Assembly: GCF_900107545.1 (NCBI RefSeq)
Contig: NZ_FNQZ01000007.1
Span: forward strand, 136,408-200,407
Length of the DNA: 64,000 nucleotides
Source of the DNA: Pseudobutyrivibrio sp. ACV-2
Lineage (GTDB): Bacteria; Bacillota; Clostridia; Lachnospirales; Lachnospiraceae
Direction of reading: 5' to 3'
The notes under the pieces were generated by a model. The model was not told where the DNA came from, made no database searches, and saw only the letters and a program-made list of their open reading frames with translations. Below are positions 55,180-63,472 of the stretch, one piece after another (the first letter of the stretch is position 1; each line of letters begins with the position of its first letter). A program made the position numbers and the translations under genes.

Positions 55180-56083
55180 TATCTTTGGCGGGGCAGCTAA
55201 GGAAGAAACAGCCAAAGTACCTGATGGTGATGTGGTTGTGCAATTGCCTCTTACAGAACTTCATGCTTTTGAAGGTCACCCTTTTAAAGTTAAAGACGAT
55301 GAAGATATGGCAAAGACGGTAGAATCAATACAAGAGTTTGGCGTTTTACAGCCAGCTATTGTAAGACCTGATGGCGATGGTTATGAAATCCTTTCAGGGC
55401 ATAGAAGACATCATGCTTGTGAGATTGCTGGCTTAGAAACAATTCCTTGTATTGTAAGGGATTTGGATGATGATGCAGCGACCATTTTAATGGTAGATAG
55501 TAATCTGCAGCGTGAAGAAATACTTCCTAGTGAAAGAGCCTGGGCTTATAAGATGAAGTTAGATGCGATGAAGCATCAAGGTGAACGAGGTGATTTAACT
55601 TGTGGTCAAGTTGACCACAAGTTAGATGGAAAGAAATCTAGAGATATTTTGGCTGAACAAGTTGGAGAAAGTGCAAAGCAGATTCAGAGATATATTCGTC
55701 TGACAAATCTTTGTCCAGAGCTGATGGATATGGTAGATAATAAACAAATTGGATTTAATCCAGCTGTGGAGTTATCGTTCCTAAATCCAACTCAGCAAAA
55801 AGACTTGTTAGAGGCTATTGAATACTCGCAGTCTATTCCATCGCTTTCTCAGGCTCAGAGAATCAAAGCATTAGCCATAGAAAATAGAATAACTCAGGAA
55901 GGAATGAACATCATTCTTTCAGAAGAGAAAAAGCAAGATGTAGACAGAGTTACTCTTAAGAATGATGTTCTTAAGAAATACTTTCCTAAGTCTTACACAC
56001 CTCGCCAAATGGAGGATACTATTATAAAGCTGCTTGAACAATGGCAGAAGAAACAACAAAGAAATAAAGATATGTGTTTGTAG
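55139..56083 (+). CDS. parB: ParB/Spo0J-family partition protein
   Basis: This 314-residue protein has the ParB N-terminal nuclease-like/CTP-binding domain with LTELHAFEGHPFKV, GVLQPAIVRPDG, YEILSGHRRHHACEIAG and VDSNLQREEILPSERAWAYK. A helix-turn-helix follows (SRDILAEQVGESAKQIQRYI). It binds a parS-like site and works with ParA. The ATG follows an AAGGAGG in the end of parA, which it overlaps by 41 bases. The location of parS is not clear; the tandem repeats at 52070 are one candidate. Confidence 0.92.
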   Translation: MKERANIQLTSYDDIFGGAAKEETAKVPDGDVVVQLPLTELHAFEGHPFKVKDDEDMAKTVESIQEFGVLQPAIVRPDGDGYEILSGHRRHHACEIAGLETIPCIVRDLDDDAATILMVDSNLQREEILPSERAWAYKMKLDAMKHQGERGDLTCGQVDHKLDGKKSRDILAEQVGESAKQIQRYIRLTNLCPELMDMVDNKQIGFNPAVELSFLNPTQQKDLLEAIEYSQSIPSLSQAQRIKALAIENRITQEGMNIILSEEKKQDVDRVTLKNDVLKKYFPKSYTPRQMEDTIIKLLEQWQKKQQRNKDMCL

Positions 56084-56092
56084 GAGGCAACT

Positions 56093-56215
56093 ATGATTCC
56101 AGTAGAAGTAGATTTAAGTTTTGATGAAAATCAAAAGAAAGCTAATAGGCTTTCAAAATATCAGGAATTAATAAAACAGAATAAAGAGAAAGAAGAAACA
56201 GATGCTAAGAATTAA
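56093..56215 (+). CDS. 40-residue charged small protein of the element
   Basis: A short frame starts MIPVEVDLSFDENQKKANRL and ends KEKEETDAKN. It has a strong TAGGAGGC ribosome binding site and lies nine bases after parB. It is highly charged, with a predicted helix and no membrane segment. Its stop codon lies within the terminator-like hairpin at 56199-56235. Not recognised. Confidence 0.65.
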   Translation: MIPVEVDLSFDENQKKANRLSKYQELIKQNKEKEETDAKN

Positions 56216-56235
56216 AAATTAGTATCTGTTTTTTT
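56199..56235 (+). terminator. Intrinsic terminator overlapping the end of the 40-residue gene
   Basis: CAGATGCTAA (56199-56208) pairs with TTAGTATCTG (56219-56228) with one wobble, followed by seven T residues. Ribosomes reaching the stop codon inside the stem-loop would disturb it, so termination may depend on translation. Confidence 0.75.
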
Positions 56236-56255
56236 AGTGGAGAGGAGGTGAGATT

Positions 56256-56735
56256 TTGCAGGAAGAGATTGAAGAGAAAACAGTCCGGCTGGCTGTAACA
56301 GGTACTAGAATGTCTATTAATGGAATAATGGCCGGCATTAGACTTTATATGCGGCATAGAGCTAATAAGAAGCTAGAAAATATTGATAGCCATATACAAG
56401 GTAAGCAAACTATTGATGAGCTTATAAAGCAGAATCAAGGTGTTACCAGTATGGAGATTGGTGATAAAGGTATTAAAACCTTTGAAAGAATAGCCAAGAA
56501 GTATGGAGTTGATTTCGCAGTTATTAAAGATAAGAATCAAAATCCACCAGTATATACTGCTTTCTTTAAGGCTAGAGATACAGATGCTTTAGAAGCCGTA
56601 ATGAATGAATATGGAGCCAAGATGGTTAAGAAAGAACAAAGGCCTAGCGTTCGCGAAAAGCTTAAACGTATGGTTCAGAAGGTTAAGTCACAACCAAAGA
56701 AAACACGAACTAAGAAGAAGGAGCACGTTAGATGA
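56256..56735 (+). CDS. PcfB-family conjugation protein (DUF3801)
   Basis: This 159-residue protein resembles PcfB, an accessory factor encoded next to the coupling protein in Gram-positive conjugation systems. The N-terminal VRLAVTGTRMSINGIMAGIR and central GDKGIKTFERIAKKYGVDFA segments are typical, and the C-terminus is a basic tail rich in Lys. The start is TTG at 56256, seven bases after AGGAGG. It overlaps virD4 by four bases, so relaxosome accessory and coupling proteins are made together. Confidence 0.85.
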   Translation: MQEEIEEKTVRLAVTGTRMSINGIMAGIRLYMRHRANKKLENIDSHIQGKQTIDELIKQNQGVTSMEIGDKGIKTFERIAKKYGVDFAVIKDKNQNPPVYTAFFKARDTDALEAVMNEYGAKMVKKEQRPSVREKLKRMVQKVKSQPKKTRTKKKEHVR

Positions 56736-58477
56736 CAAAGCAGCAGAAGAAATTAATTCTGCTGAATGTTCCTTATGTGTTGATGGGATTATTCGCAACA
56801 AATCTAGGTGAAGCCTGGAGAATATCAGAAGGTATTGGAATATCGGAAAAGATTGATGGATTATTTCAGTCTCTTCCGATAGCCTTCTCGAATTTCTTAC
56901 CAAGCTTTTTCCCATTTGATTTGGTAGTCGGTATTGTTATTGGTGTTGTGATGAAGGTTGCTGTTTATGTGAAGGGAAAGAATGCTAAGAAATATCGTCA
57001 TGGTGCAGAATATGGTTCAGCACGATGGGGAAATCAGCAGGACATAGAGCCTTTTGAGGCACCAAAGTTTGAGGATAATATCATCCTCACCCAGACGGAG
57101 CGACTGATGATGAGTAGTCGCCCTAAACAGCCAAAATATGCAAGAAATAAGAATGTTGTAATTACAGGTGGTTCTGGTTCAGGTAAGACCAGATTCTTCT
57201 TGATTCCAAATCTACTGCAGATGCATTCTAGTTATGTAGTAACTGATCCCAAAGGTGATGTGGTTATTAAATGCGGAAAGACACTTTTGAAGCATGGCTA
57301 CAGATTAAAGATTTTTAATACCATCAATTTTGCAAAAAGTATGCATTACAATCCCTTCGAGTACATTCACTCAGAGAAGGACATTTTAAAGCTTGTTAAT
57401 GCGCTTATTACTAATACAAAAGGGGATGGTAAAGAAGGAGATCAGTTCTGGACCAAAGCTGAAACACTCCTTTATACAGCCCTCATTGGTTATATCCATT
57501 ACGAGGCTCCTGAAGAGGAGCAGAACTTCAATACCTTGCTTGATTTCTTAAATGCCTGTGAGGTCAGAGAAGATGATGAGGATTATGAGAATCCTGTAGA
57601 TATTATGTTTAATGAATTGGAGAAAAAGAACCCAAATCATTTTGCAGTAAGGCAATATAAAAAGTTCAAAATGGCAGCTGGCAAAACCATGAAGAGTATT
57701 TTGATTTCATGCGGTGCCAGATTAGCTCCATTTGATATTGAAGAGCTTCGCGAGATTACAACTTATGATGAATTGCAGCTCGATACCTTAGGTGATCAAA
57801 AGACTGCATTGTTTCTAATCATGAGTGATACAGATGCTACATTCAATTTTTTGATTTCACTTATCTACACACAGCTTTTCAATTTGCTTTGTGAGAAAGC
57901 TGATGATGTGTATGGCGGAAGACTTCCGGTGCATGTACGTTGCCTTATAGATGAGACAGCAAACATCGGCCAGATTCCAAACCTAGAGAAGCTGGTAGCT
58001 ACAATTCGAAGCCGTGAGATAAGTGCTTGTTTATTCCTGCAGGCTAAATCACAGTTGAAAGCTATCTATAAAGATCACTGTGACACTATCATTGGAAATA
58101 TGGATTCACAGCTTTTCTTAGGTGGTTCAGAGCCATCTACATTGAAAGATTTAAGCCAGGCATTGGGAAAAGAAACTATTGATATGTATAACACTGGAGA
58201 AAGCAGAGGTAACAATCCTTCGTTTTCAACCAACTATCAAAAGGCTGGTAAAGACCTAATGACTATGGATGAGCTTGCAGTGCTTGATGGAGATAAATGC
58301 ATTTTGCAGCTTCGCGGTGTACGACCATTTTTGTCGGACAAATATGATGTTACTCGGCATCCACTTTATCCGGAGACTGGAGAATATGATTCTAGGAATA
58401 ACTTGGATATTGAGAAGTATCTTGAAGGTGGAATAAAGTTTAAGAAGAACGAAGTATTTGATGTGGTAAAAATATAA
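56732..58477 (+). CDS. VirD4/TraG-type conjugative coupling ATPase
   Basis: This 581-residue type IV coupling protein brings the relaxase-DNA complex to the mating channel. Two N-terminal membrane helices (about residues 10-30 and 48-80) precede the ATPase domain with GSARWGNQQDIEPFE, Walker A GGSGSGKTRFF (about 146-156), TDPKGDVV, Walker B VRCLIDETANIGQIP and the STLKDLSQALGKETI segment. Length and motifs fit the CD1115-like family of Tn1549-type elements. It overlaps pcfB by four bases. An AT-rich cargo gene interrupts the usual direct step to the Maff2 gene. Confidence 0.93.
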   Translation: MTKQQKKLILLNVPYVLMGLFATNLGEAWRISEGIGISEKIDGLFQSLPIAFSNFLPSFFPFDLVVGIVIGVVMKVAVYVKGKNAKKYRHGAEYGSARWGNQQDIEPFEAPKFEDNIILTQTERLMMSSRPKQPKYARNKNVVITGGSGSGKTRFFLIPNLLQMHSSYVVTDPKGDVVIKCGKTLLKHGYRLKIFNTINFAKSMHYNPFEYIHSEKDILKLVNALITNTKGDGKEGDQFWTKAETLLYTALIGYIHYEAPEEEQNFNTLLDFLNACEVREDDEDYENPVDIMFNELEKKNPNHFAVRQYKKFKMAAGKTMKSILISCGARLAPFDIEELREITTYDELQLDTLGDQKTALFLIMSDTDATFNFLISLIYTQLFNLLCEKADDVYGGRLPVHVRCLIDETANIGQIPNLEKLVATIRSREISACLFLQAKSQLKAIYKDHCDTIIGNMDSQLFLGGSEPSTLKDLSQALGKETIDMYNTGESRGNNPSFSTNYQKAGKDLMTMDELAVLDGDKCILQLRGVRPFLSDKYDVTRHPLYPETGEYDSRNNLDIEKYLEGGIKFKKNEVFDVVKI

Positions 58478-58508
58478 AATATATCTCCTCTTTATTACGT
58501 AAATACGA

Positions 58509-58514
58509 TATAAT
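58509..58514 (+). promoter_or_regulatory. -10 box of a cargo-gene promoter within an inverted repeat
   Basis: TATAAT (58509-58514) lies in the gap after virD4 and is flanked by an imperfect inverted repeat with CTCCTCT at 58485-58491 and AGAGGAG at 58528-58534. No good -35 was found. Confidence 0.4.
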
Positions 58515-58577
58515 AACTTGCGTATGGAGAGGAGTATTTTATAAAAAATTGAAGGGATTGTAGTTGATGTATTTATT

Positions 58578-59528
58578 ATGATTGAGAGCATGGATATTTT
58601 AAAGAGTTATATTTGGATTTTTATAATTATTTTAATTATATCTGAAGTTGTTATATATCTTTTACGTAGAAAGAATTTAGAAGAGCAGAATCCAAGCCAA
58701 ATACTAATTCAATTTTTTACAGGCATAATTTGGATAAATTTATGTGCAGCACTTCTATTTATAGTTCATTGCTTATTTAAGATTCATCCATCTAATCCAT
58801 GGTATACAGCAGATTGGAGTTCAGGAGATTTATTAACATTTATAGGTACAGTTACTTTAGGATTTGTTTCATATATTCAGACAAAAAGAGCTTATGATAT
58901 GGCAGAAATGTCTGATAATATGAATAAGGAATTTTTGCAAATTCAAAAAAGGGAATATATACCTATTATTAAATGTCTAAAAGAGAATTTTTGTGGATTC
59001 GAAAAATATGGTGGTGCAGAATTCAAAATGTTACCAGAAGATAGAATTTGTTCATTGGAGCTGAAAACTGATGACGAGAATGAAGATCCAATTTTAGCAT
59101 ATGGTATGACATTAATTTGTTGCGACAATCTTGATTTGTCAAATAATATAACTAGAACTTATGAGGTACATTTAAAATATACTGGTAAATATATTATAAA
59201 AGATTTTGCTTTTAAGAATATTAAATTTATAAAGAATAATACTCTAATTAAAGAGTGGAATATTAACGAAAAAATAGATGTTTCATTAGATGATTCAGAG
59301 GAAATACCGTTCTTAATCACATTGTTTGATAATGTTGGGTCTAATTTGTTGGCTCAAATTGCAGAATCAAATAAGCTTACTATAGAATTAGAGATGAATT
59401 GTTTTGACGGCGCAACATATTTAGAAACTATAAACATTACAAAACATCTGATAAAAGATATTGTACCGTCTTTAAAAAGAAGTAATGTAGAGTTAATGTT
59501 ATCTGCTGTATATGAAGTACAAGAGTAA
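58578..59528 (+). CDS. Uncharacterised membrane-anchored cargo protein (316 residues)
   Basis: I do not recognise this family. Two N-terminal membrane helices (YIWIFIIILIISEVVIYLL, and IIWINLCAALLFIVHCLF) are followed by a third hydrophobic segment with DLLTFIGTVTLGFVSYIQTK, a short coiled coil, and a cytoplasmic beta-rich domain of about 180 residues. The helix-plus-coiled-coil-plus-beta layout is seen in many uncharacterised accessory proteins. It is visibly more AT-rich than virD4 and the downstream transfer genes and has its own -10 and a hairpin on each side, consistent with an inserted cargo gene. The ribosome binding site is weak, so the start is uncertain (ATG 58590 is an alternative). 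Confidence 0.62.
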   Translation: MIESMDILKSYIWIFIIILIISEVVIYLLRRKNLEEQNPSQILIQFFTGIIWINLCAALLFIVHCLFKIHPSNPWYTADWSSGDLLTFIGTVTLGFVSYIQTKRAYDMAEMSDNMNKEFLQIQKREYIPIIKCLKENFCGFEKYGGAEFKMLPEDRICSLELKTDDENEDPILAYGMTLICCDNLDLSNNITRTYEVHLKYTGKYIIKDFAFKNIKFIKNNTLIKEWNINEKIDVSLDDSEEIPFLITLFDNVGSNLLAQIAESNKLTIELEMNCFDGATYLETINITKHLIKDIVPSLKRSNVELMLSAVYEVQE

Positions 59529-59547
59529 AGATAAGAATTGTTACATA

Positions 59548-59588
59548 GGCCAGAACTCTGGGGACGCCCAGATTCTCTGGTCTATTAT
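59548..59588 (+). terminator. Hairpin after the cargo gene
   Basis: ATAGGCCAGAACTCTGGG and CCCAGATTCTCTGGTCTAT (within 59546-59585) form an interrupted stem with a short GC-rich loop. The U-tract is weak, so this may be a pause or processing hairpin rather than a full terminator. Confidence 0.5.
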
Positions 59589-59663
59589 TATGCCCAAAAT
59601 CAGGTGCGCAGGATTGAGGCATGAGATGAAACTATAAACTAAATTTTTAAGAAGAAAGGAAAA

Positions 59664-59686
59664 TTCGGAAGCTCGCTGCTTCCGAA
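59664..59686. repeat. Perfect 9-bp hairpin upstream of the Maff2 gene
   Basis: TTCGGAAGC (59664-59672) pairs exactly with GCTTCCGAA (59678-59686) around the loop TCGCT. It lies in the untranslated stretch before the Maff2 gene and could stabilise its 5' end; no T-run follows. Confidence 0.7.
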
Positions 59687-59762
59687 TGAAGGTGAAAAAA
59701 TGATGGAGAGATTCCGGATGAAGGACAATGGATGATGGTGAGTTTTCGAACCAGGTATCAAA

Positions 59763-59975
59763 ATGGCATTTTTTAATTCAGGTGTAGACGTAATGGGAAC
59801 TTTAGTAACAGCAATCGGCGCAGGCCTTGGAGTTTGGGGCGCGGTAAACCTTCTTGAAGGATATGGCAATGACAATCCGGGCGCTAAGTCGCAGGGAATG
59901 AAGCAGTTCATGAGTGGTGGTGGAATCATCCTCATTGGTATTAAGCTCATTCCACTTCTTTCAGGTTTGTTCTAA
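59763..59975 (+). CDS. Maff2-family small membrane protein (candidate pilin-like/VirB2-like component)
   Basis: This 70-residue protein has two hydrophobic helices (VMGTLVTAIGAGLGVWGAVN and GGIILIGIKLIPLLSGLF) separated by a polar loop with EGYGNDNPGAKSQGMKQF, the hallmark of Maff2 proteins in Tn1549-type elements. Size, topology and position between coupling protein and VirB6-like protein suggest the VirB2 position in the mating channel; this is inference. Codon use is of the highly expressed type. Hairpins lie on both sides, so its mRNA segment may be stabilised. Confidence 0.85.
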   Translation: MAFFNSGVDVMGTLVTAIGAGLGVWGAVNLLEGYGNDNPGAKSQGMKQFMSGGGIILIGIKLIPLLSGLF

Positions 59976-60011
59976 GAGCTGGTATTAAAACTAAATATTG
60001 AACCTGAAATT

Positions 60012-60045
60012 GGGGCTGAAGGCATTGCTTTCAGCTCCTTGTATT
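60012..60045 (+). terminator. Hairpin after the Maff2 gene (partial terminator)
   Basis: GGGGCTGAA (60012-60020) pairs with TTCAGCTCC (60030-60038) over nine positions with one G-U, followed by TTGTATTTG. It may reduce read-through from the abundant small protein gene into the transfer genes. Confidence 0.6.
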
Positions 60046-60070
60046 TGTAGTAAAGACAGGAGAACAACAT

Positions 60071-60937
60071 ATGGATTTAATATTTGACGCAATGGCGGAC
60101 TATGTGAAGAGTAAGCTTATTGACGGTGTTATGTGGGTTCTGACGGGTCTTTTTGATAGTGTTAATGATGAAGTAGCAAAAGTAGCTGGACAAGTATCTA
60201 CTGGTCCAGCAGATTTTGTTCCAGGTGTGTATCCACTGATTAAATCAACTTCTGAAACGGCTCTTTTACCGATAGCAGGAATTATTATGACATTCATTGC
60301 CTGTTATGAGTTGATACAGTTAGTGGTAGCACATAATAATTTAGCAAACTTTGAGACATGGATATTTATTAAATGGTTGTTAAAAACATCGGTGGCAGTT
60401 TTGGCAATTACACATTGCTTTGACTTTACTATGGCAGTCTTTGATGTTACTTGCCATGTATGCCAAGACGCAGGTGGTTTTATCACACATTCTACAGCGG
60501 TTACAGGACCACAGCTGGCTCAATTGAGATCAACTTTAGAGAGTATGGGTATAGGAGAAATCCTACCTATATACGCTGAAATCACAGTTTTGGGAGCTGG
60601 CTTTAAGATACTTTCATTAATCATATTTGTAGTTATCTATGGACGTATGATAGAAATCTATTTGCTTGTTAGTATGGCTCCGATTCCATTTTCAACATTT
60701 GGAAATAAGGAGCAGAGTCATATAGGACAGAACTATGTGAGAAGTTTGCTTGCTATTGGATTCCAAGGATTCTTAATCCTTATTGTAGTAGGAATCTATG
60801 CAGTGCTCATTCAGAACATTACGATTTCAGATGATATTGTAGGTACTATCTGGGGCATTATGGGATACAACATACTTCTGGTATTCAGTTTGTTTAAGAC
60901 TGGCACACTATCAAAGAGAGTATTTTCAGCACAGTAG
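60071..60937 (+). CDS. VirB6/TrbL-like conjugal transfer membrane protein
   Basis: This 288-residue protein has an amphipathic N-terminus and six or so membrane helices, with segments LLPIAGIIMTFIACYELIQL, ETWIFIKWLLKTSVAVLAIT and GRMIEIYLLVSMAPIPFSTF. The last is typical of the VirB6-like (CD1112-type) proteins of clostridial conjugative elements. It forms part of the inner-membrane translocation channel. AGGAGAAC precedes the ATG. It is followed 12 bases later by the PrgI-VirB4 gene. Confidence 0.85.
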   Translation: MDLIFDAMADYVKSKLIDGVMWVLTGLFDSVNDEVAKVAGQVSTGPADFVPGVYPLIKSTSETALLPIAGIIMTFIACYELIQLVVAHNNLANFETWIFIKWLLKTSVAVLAITHCFDFTMAVFDVTCHVCQDAGGFITHSTAVTGPQLAQLRSTLESMGIGEILPIYAEITVLGAGFKILSLIIFVVIYGRMIEIYLLVSMAPIPFSTFGNKEQSHIGQNYVRSLLAIGFQGFLILIVVGIYAVLIQNITISDDIVGTIWGIMGYNILLVFSLFKTGTLSKRVFSAQ

Positions 60938-60949
60938 AAAGGAATAGAT

Positions 60950-63472
60950 ATGGCAGTAAATGTAAAAGTCCCCAGCGATTTAACAAGAGTGAAGGAAAAG
61001 GTGGCTTTTGGGCTTACTAAGAGGCAGGTGATTTGTTTTACGCTTGCAGCTTTAATTGGTATCCCAACATTCTTTCTTGTTAAGAAGTTGCAAGTAGATA
61101 TAAGTGTTCCTACTTTTGTGATGATGGCGGTTATGATGCCGCTATTTTTTGTGGCTATGTTTGAGAAGAATGGAGATACATTCGAAATCATTATTCAGAG
61201 AGCATTGGAGTTTAAGCTTAAGAAGAATCAGGAGAAACAGCTGTATGATAGGATGTATGCTAATGGCATTTGCCTTGTGGATGGAGATCTTTATACCAAG
61301 ACTGTTGAATTTAGTGATATCAATTATAAACTCGCTTCTGATATGCATAAGGATTTGATTTTTGAACAGTGGAAGACATTCCTAAATTACTTTGATACGA
61401 GTGTAGAGTTTGAATTAACCTTTGCTAACGTATATGCGAACGCTAAAAAACTAAGAGAACAGTTAAGCATAGAACGTAAAGACGATAATATGGATTCACT
61501 TAGGGCTGAGTATTCAAAGATGCTTATAGATCACAAAGGATGTCTAGATGATGTCCTGGTTAAGACTAAGTATCTTACTTTCGGTATAAGAGCTGGCTCA
61601 CTAAAAGAGGCAAAGGGGCGACTTCATAAGATTGAAGATAAGGTAATAGAGAACTTTGATCAGATGGGAGTTAAAGCAAAGATCTTAGATGGACAGCAGA
61701 GGATTGATATCTTAAATCAAATGAAATTTGGAGCAGGAAGTCTTGAGGATAATATTGATTATCCTATGAAGAATATCTTTAAGAAACCAGGCTACTATGG
61801 TCAGGTAAGTTGTTTCTCGTATGATGCTCCTGAAATCTCGGATCAGTTCTTTGAACAGCTTCTTGATTTGGACTGTCAGCAGTTTATTAGTATTCATCTA
61901 CAGTCGGTAAATCAGAATGAAGCCATCAAAGGTGTTAAGAGAAAGATTACTGATATTGATTCAAACAAGATTGACGAGCAGAAGAAAGCTGTTAAGGCAG
62001 GATATGATATGGATCTAATTCCTAATGATCTTAATCTGTATGGCGCTGATGCCAGTTCAATGCTTTCTAATCTGCAGAGTCAGAATGAGCGAATGTTTAA
62101 TATGACATTCGTATTAATGACTACTGGTAGCACAAAAGACAGCCTAAAGAATAATGTTAAGCAGCAAAAGAGTATAGCCCAGCAGTTTAGCTGTGAGACG
62201 TATCCTCTTGAATACAGACAAGCGAAAGCTATTAAGAGCGTACTTCCTCTGGGATGTAATCTTATTAAAAAGGATAGACAGGTAACCACTTCATCGGTTG
62301 CTGTGTTTATCCCTTTTTTAATTCCAGAGCTTTTAAAGCAGGATGAGAACGATTTGTACTATGGCCAAAATGCACTTACTGGAGAGCTTATCTTTGCTGA
62401 TAGAAAGAAGGCTAATAATCCAAATGGTATGTTCTTTGGTAAACCGGGTTCTGGTAAATCACTAGCTGCAAAAAGAGAGATAGCCAATGTTGTGCTATCT
62501 AGTAATGATGACATTATTATCAGTGATCCAGAGAGAGAGTATACACCTTTAGTAGAGCTCTTTGGTGGGCAAGTAATCCACATTAGTCAGAAGTCTACTC
62601 AGTATATCAACCCTATGGATATCAATGATAACTATTCAGATGGTGAGGATGCTGTTTCACTTAAAGCAGAGTTTCTGTTATCCCTTTGTGAATTGATTCT
62701 TAATCAAAGGGATGGTCTTACTGGTATACAGAAGACGATTATTGATAGATGCATTAGGAATGTATATGCAGAGTTCTATAAGAATCCTATACCAGAGCGT
62801 ATGCCACTTCTTGAGGACCTCTATAAGGAGCTTATGAAGCAATCTGAGAAAGAAGCTAAAGAGGTAGCTACTTCCCTTGAATTATATGTTAAAGGCTCTC
62901 TAAACGTGTTTAATCACCGTACAAACGTAAACATTAATAACAGAATAGTTTGCTATGACATCAAGGACTTAGGAAAGCAGCTTAAGAAGGTAGGTATGCT
63001 TATTGTTCATGATCAGGTGTGGGGCCGTGTAACTATGAATCGTGATATAGGAAAGACTACCAGATACTATATGGACGAGTTCCACCTTTTGTTAAAGGAT
63101 GAGCAGACAGCTGCATATTCAGTAGAAATCTATAAGCGATTTAGAAAGTGGGGAGGAATCCCTACAGCACTTACTCAGAATGTTAAGGATGTATTAGCTA
63201 GTCCAGAGATTAGTAATATTTTTGAGAACTGCGATTTCATCTATATGCTTAATCAGGGCGCTGAGGATAAACAAATTCTTGCAGATAGTCTAGGCATTAG
63301 TGAAGCCCAGCTTAAATATGTAACCAATGCTCCTTCTGGTAGAGGATTGATGTTCTTTGGTGATGTGGTACTTCCATTCAAGGATAACTTCCCTAAGGAT
63401 AACGTCCTATATAAGTATCTCACCACAAAACCAGAAGAGCTTGCACAGATTAAACAGATGGGAGGCATGTAA
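60950..63472 (+). CDS. PrgI-VirB4 fusion: conjugation ATPase with N-terminal PrgI membrane domain
   Basis: This 840-residue protein starts with a PrgI-like domain (about residues 1-95): VKVPSDLTRVKEKVAFGLTK, then two membrane helices (QVICFTLAALIGIPTFFLV and VPTFVMMAVMMPLFFVAMF). From about residue 100, RMYANGICLVDG and DINYKLASDMHKDL begin the VirB4 part. The ATPase has Walker A FGKPGSGKSLAAKRE (GKPGSGKS at 497-504), SDPEREYTPLVELFGG and YMDEFHLLL (Walker B). VirB4 powers assembly of the type IV secretion channel. In many related elements PrgI and VirB4 are two genes; here one frame covers both. Its stop overlaps the next start (TAATG). Confidence 0.88.
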   Translation: MAVNVKVPSDLTRVKEKVAFGLTKRQVICFTLAALIGIPTFFLVKKLQVDISVPTFVMMAVMMPLFFVAMFEKNGDTFEIIIQRALEFKLKKNQEKQLYDRMYANGICLVDGDLYTKTVEFSDINYKLASDMHKDLIFEQWKTFLNYFDTSVEFELTFANVYANAKKLREQLSIERKDDNMDSLRAEYSKMLIDHKGCLDDVLVKTKYLTFGIRAGSLKEAKGRLHKIEDKVIENFDQMGVKAKILDGQQRIDILNQMKFGAGSLEDNIDYPMKNIFKKPGYYGQVSCFSYDAPEISDQFFEQLLDLDCQQFISIHLQSVNQNEAIKGVKRKITDIDSNKIDEQKKAVKAGYDMDLIPNDLNLYGADASSMLSNLQSQNERMFNMTFVLMTTGSTKDSLKNNVKQQKSIAQQFSCETYPLEYRQAKAIKSVLPLGCNLIKKDRQVTTSSVAVFIPFLIPELLKQDENDLYYGQNALTGELIFADRKKANNPNGMFFGKPGSGKSLAAKREIANVVLSSNDDIIISDPEREYTPLVELFGGQVIHISQKSTQYINPMDINDNYSDGEDAVSLKAEFLLSLCELILNQRDGLTGIQKTIIDRCIRNVYAEFYKNPIPERMPLLEDLYKELMKQSEKEAKEVATSLELYVKGSLNVFNHRTNVNINNRIVCYDIKDLGKQLKKVGMLIVHDQVWGRVTMNRDIGKTTRYYMDEFHLLLKDEQTAAYSVEIYKRFRKWGGIPTALTQNVKDVLASPEISNIFENCDFIYMLNQGAEDKQILADSLGISEAQLKYVTNAPSGRGLMFFGDVVLPFKDNFPKDNVLYKYLTTKPEELAQIKQMGGM

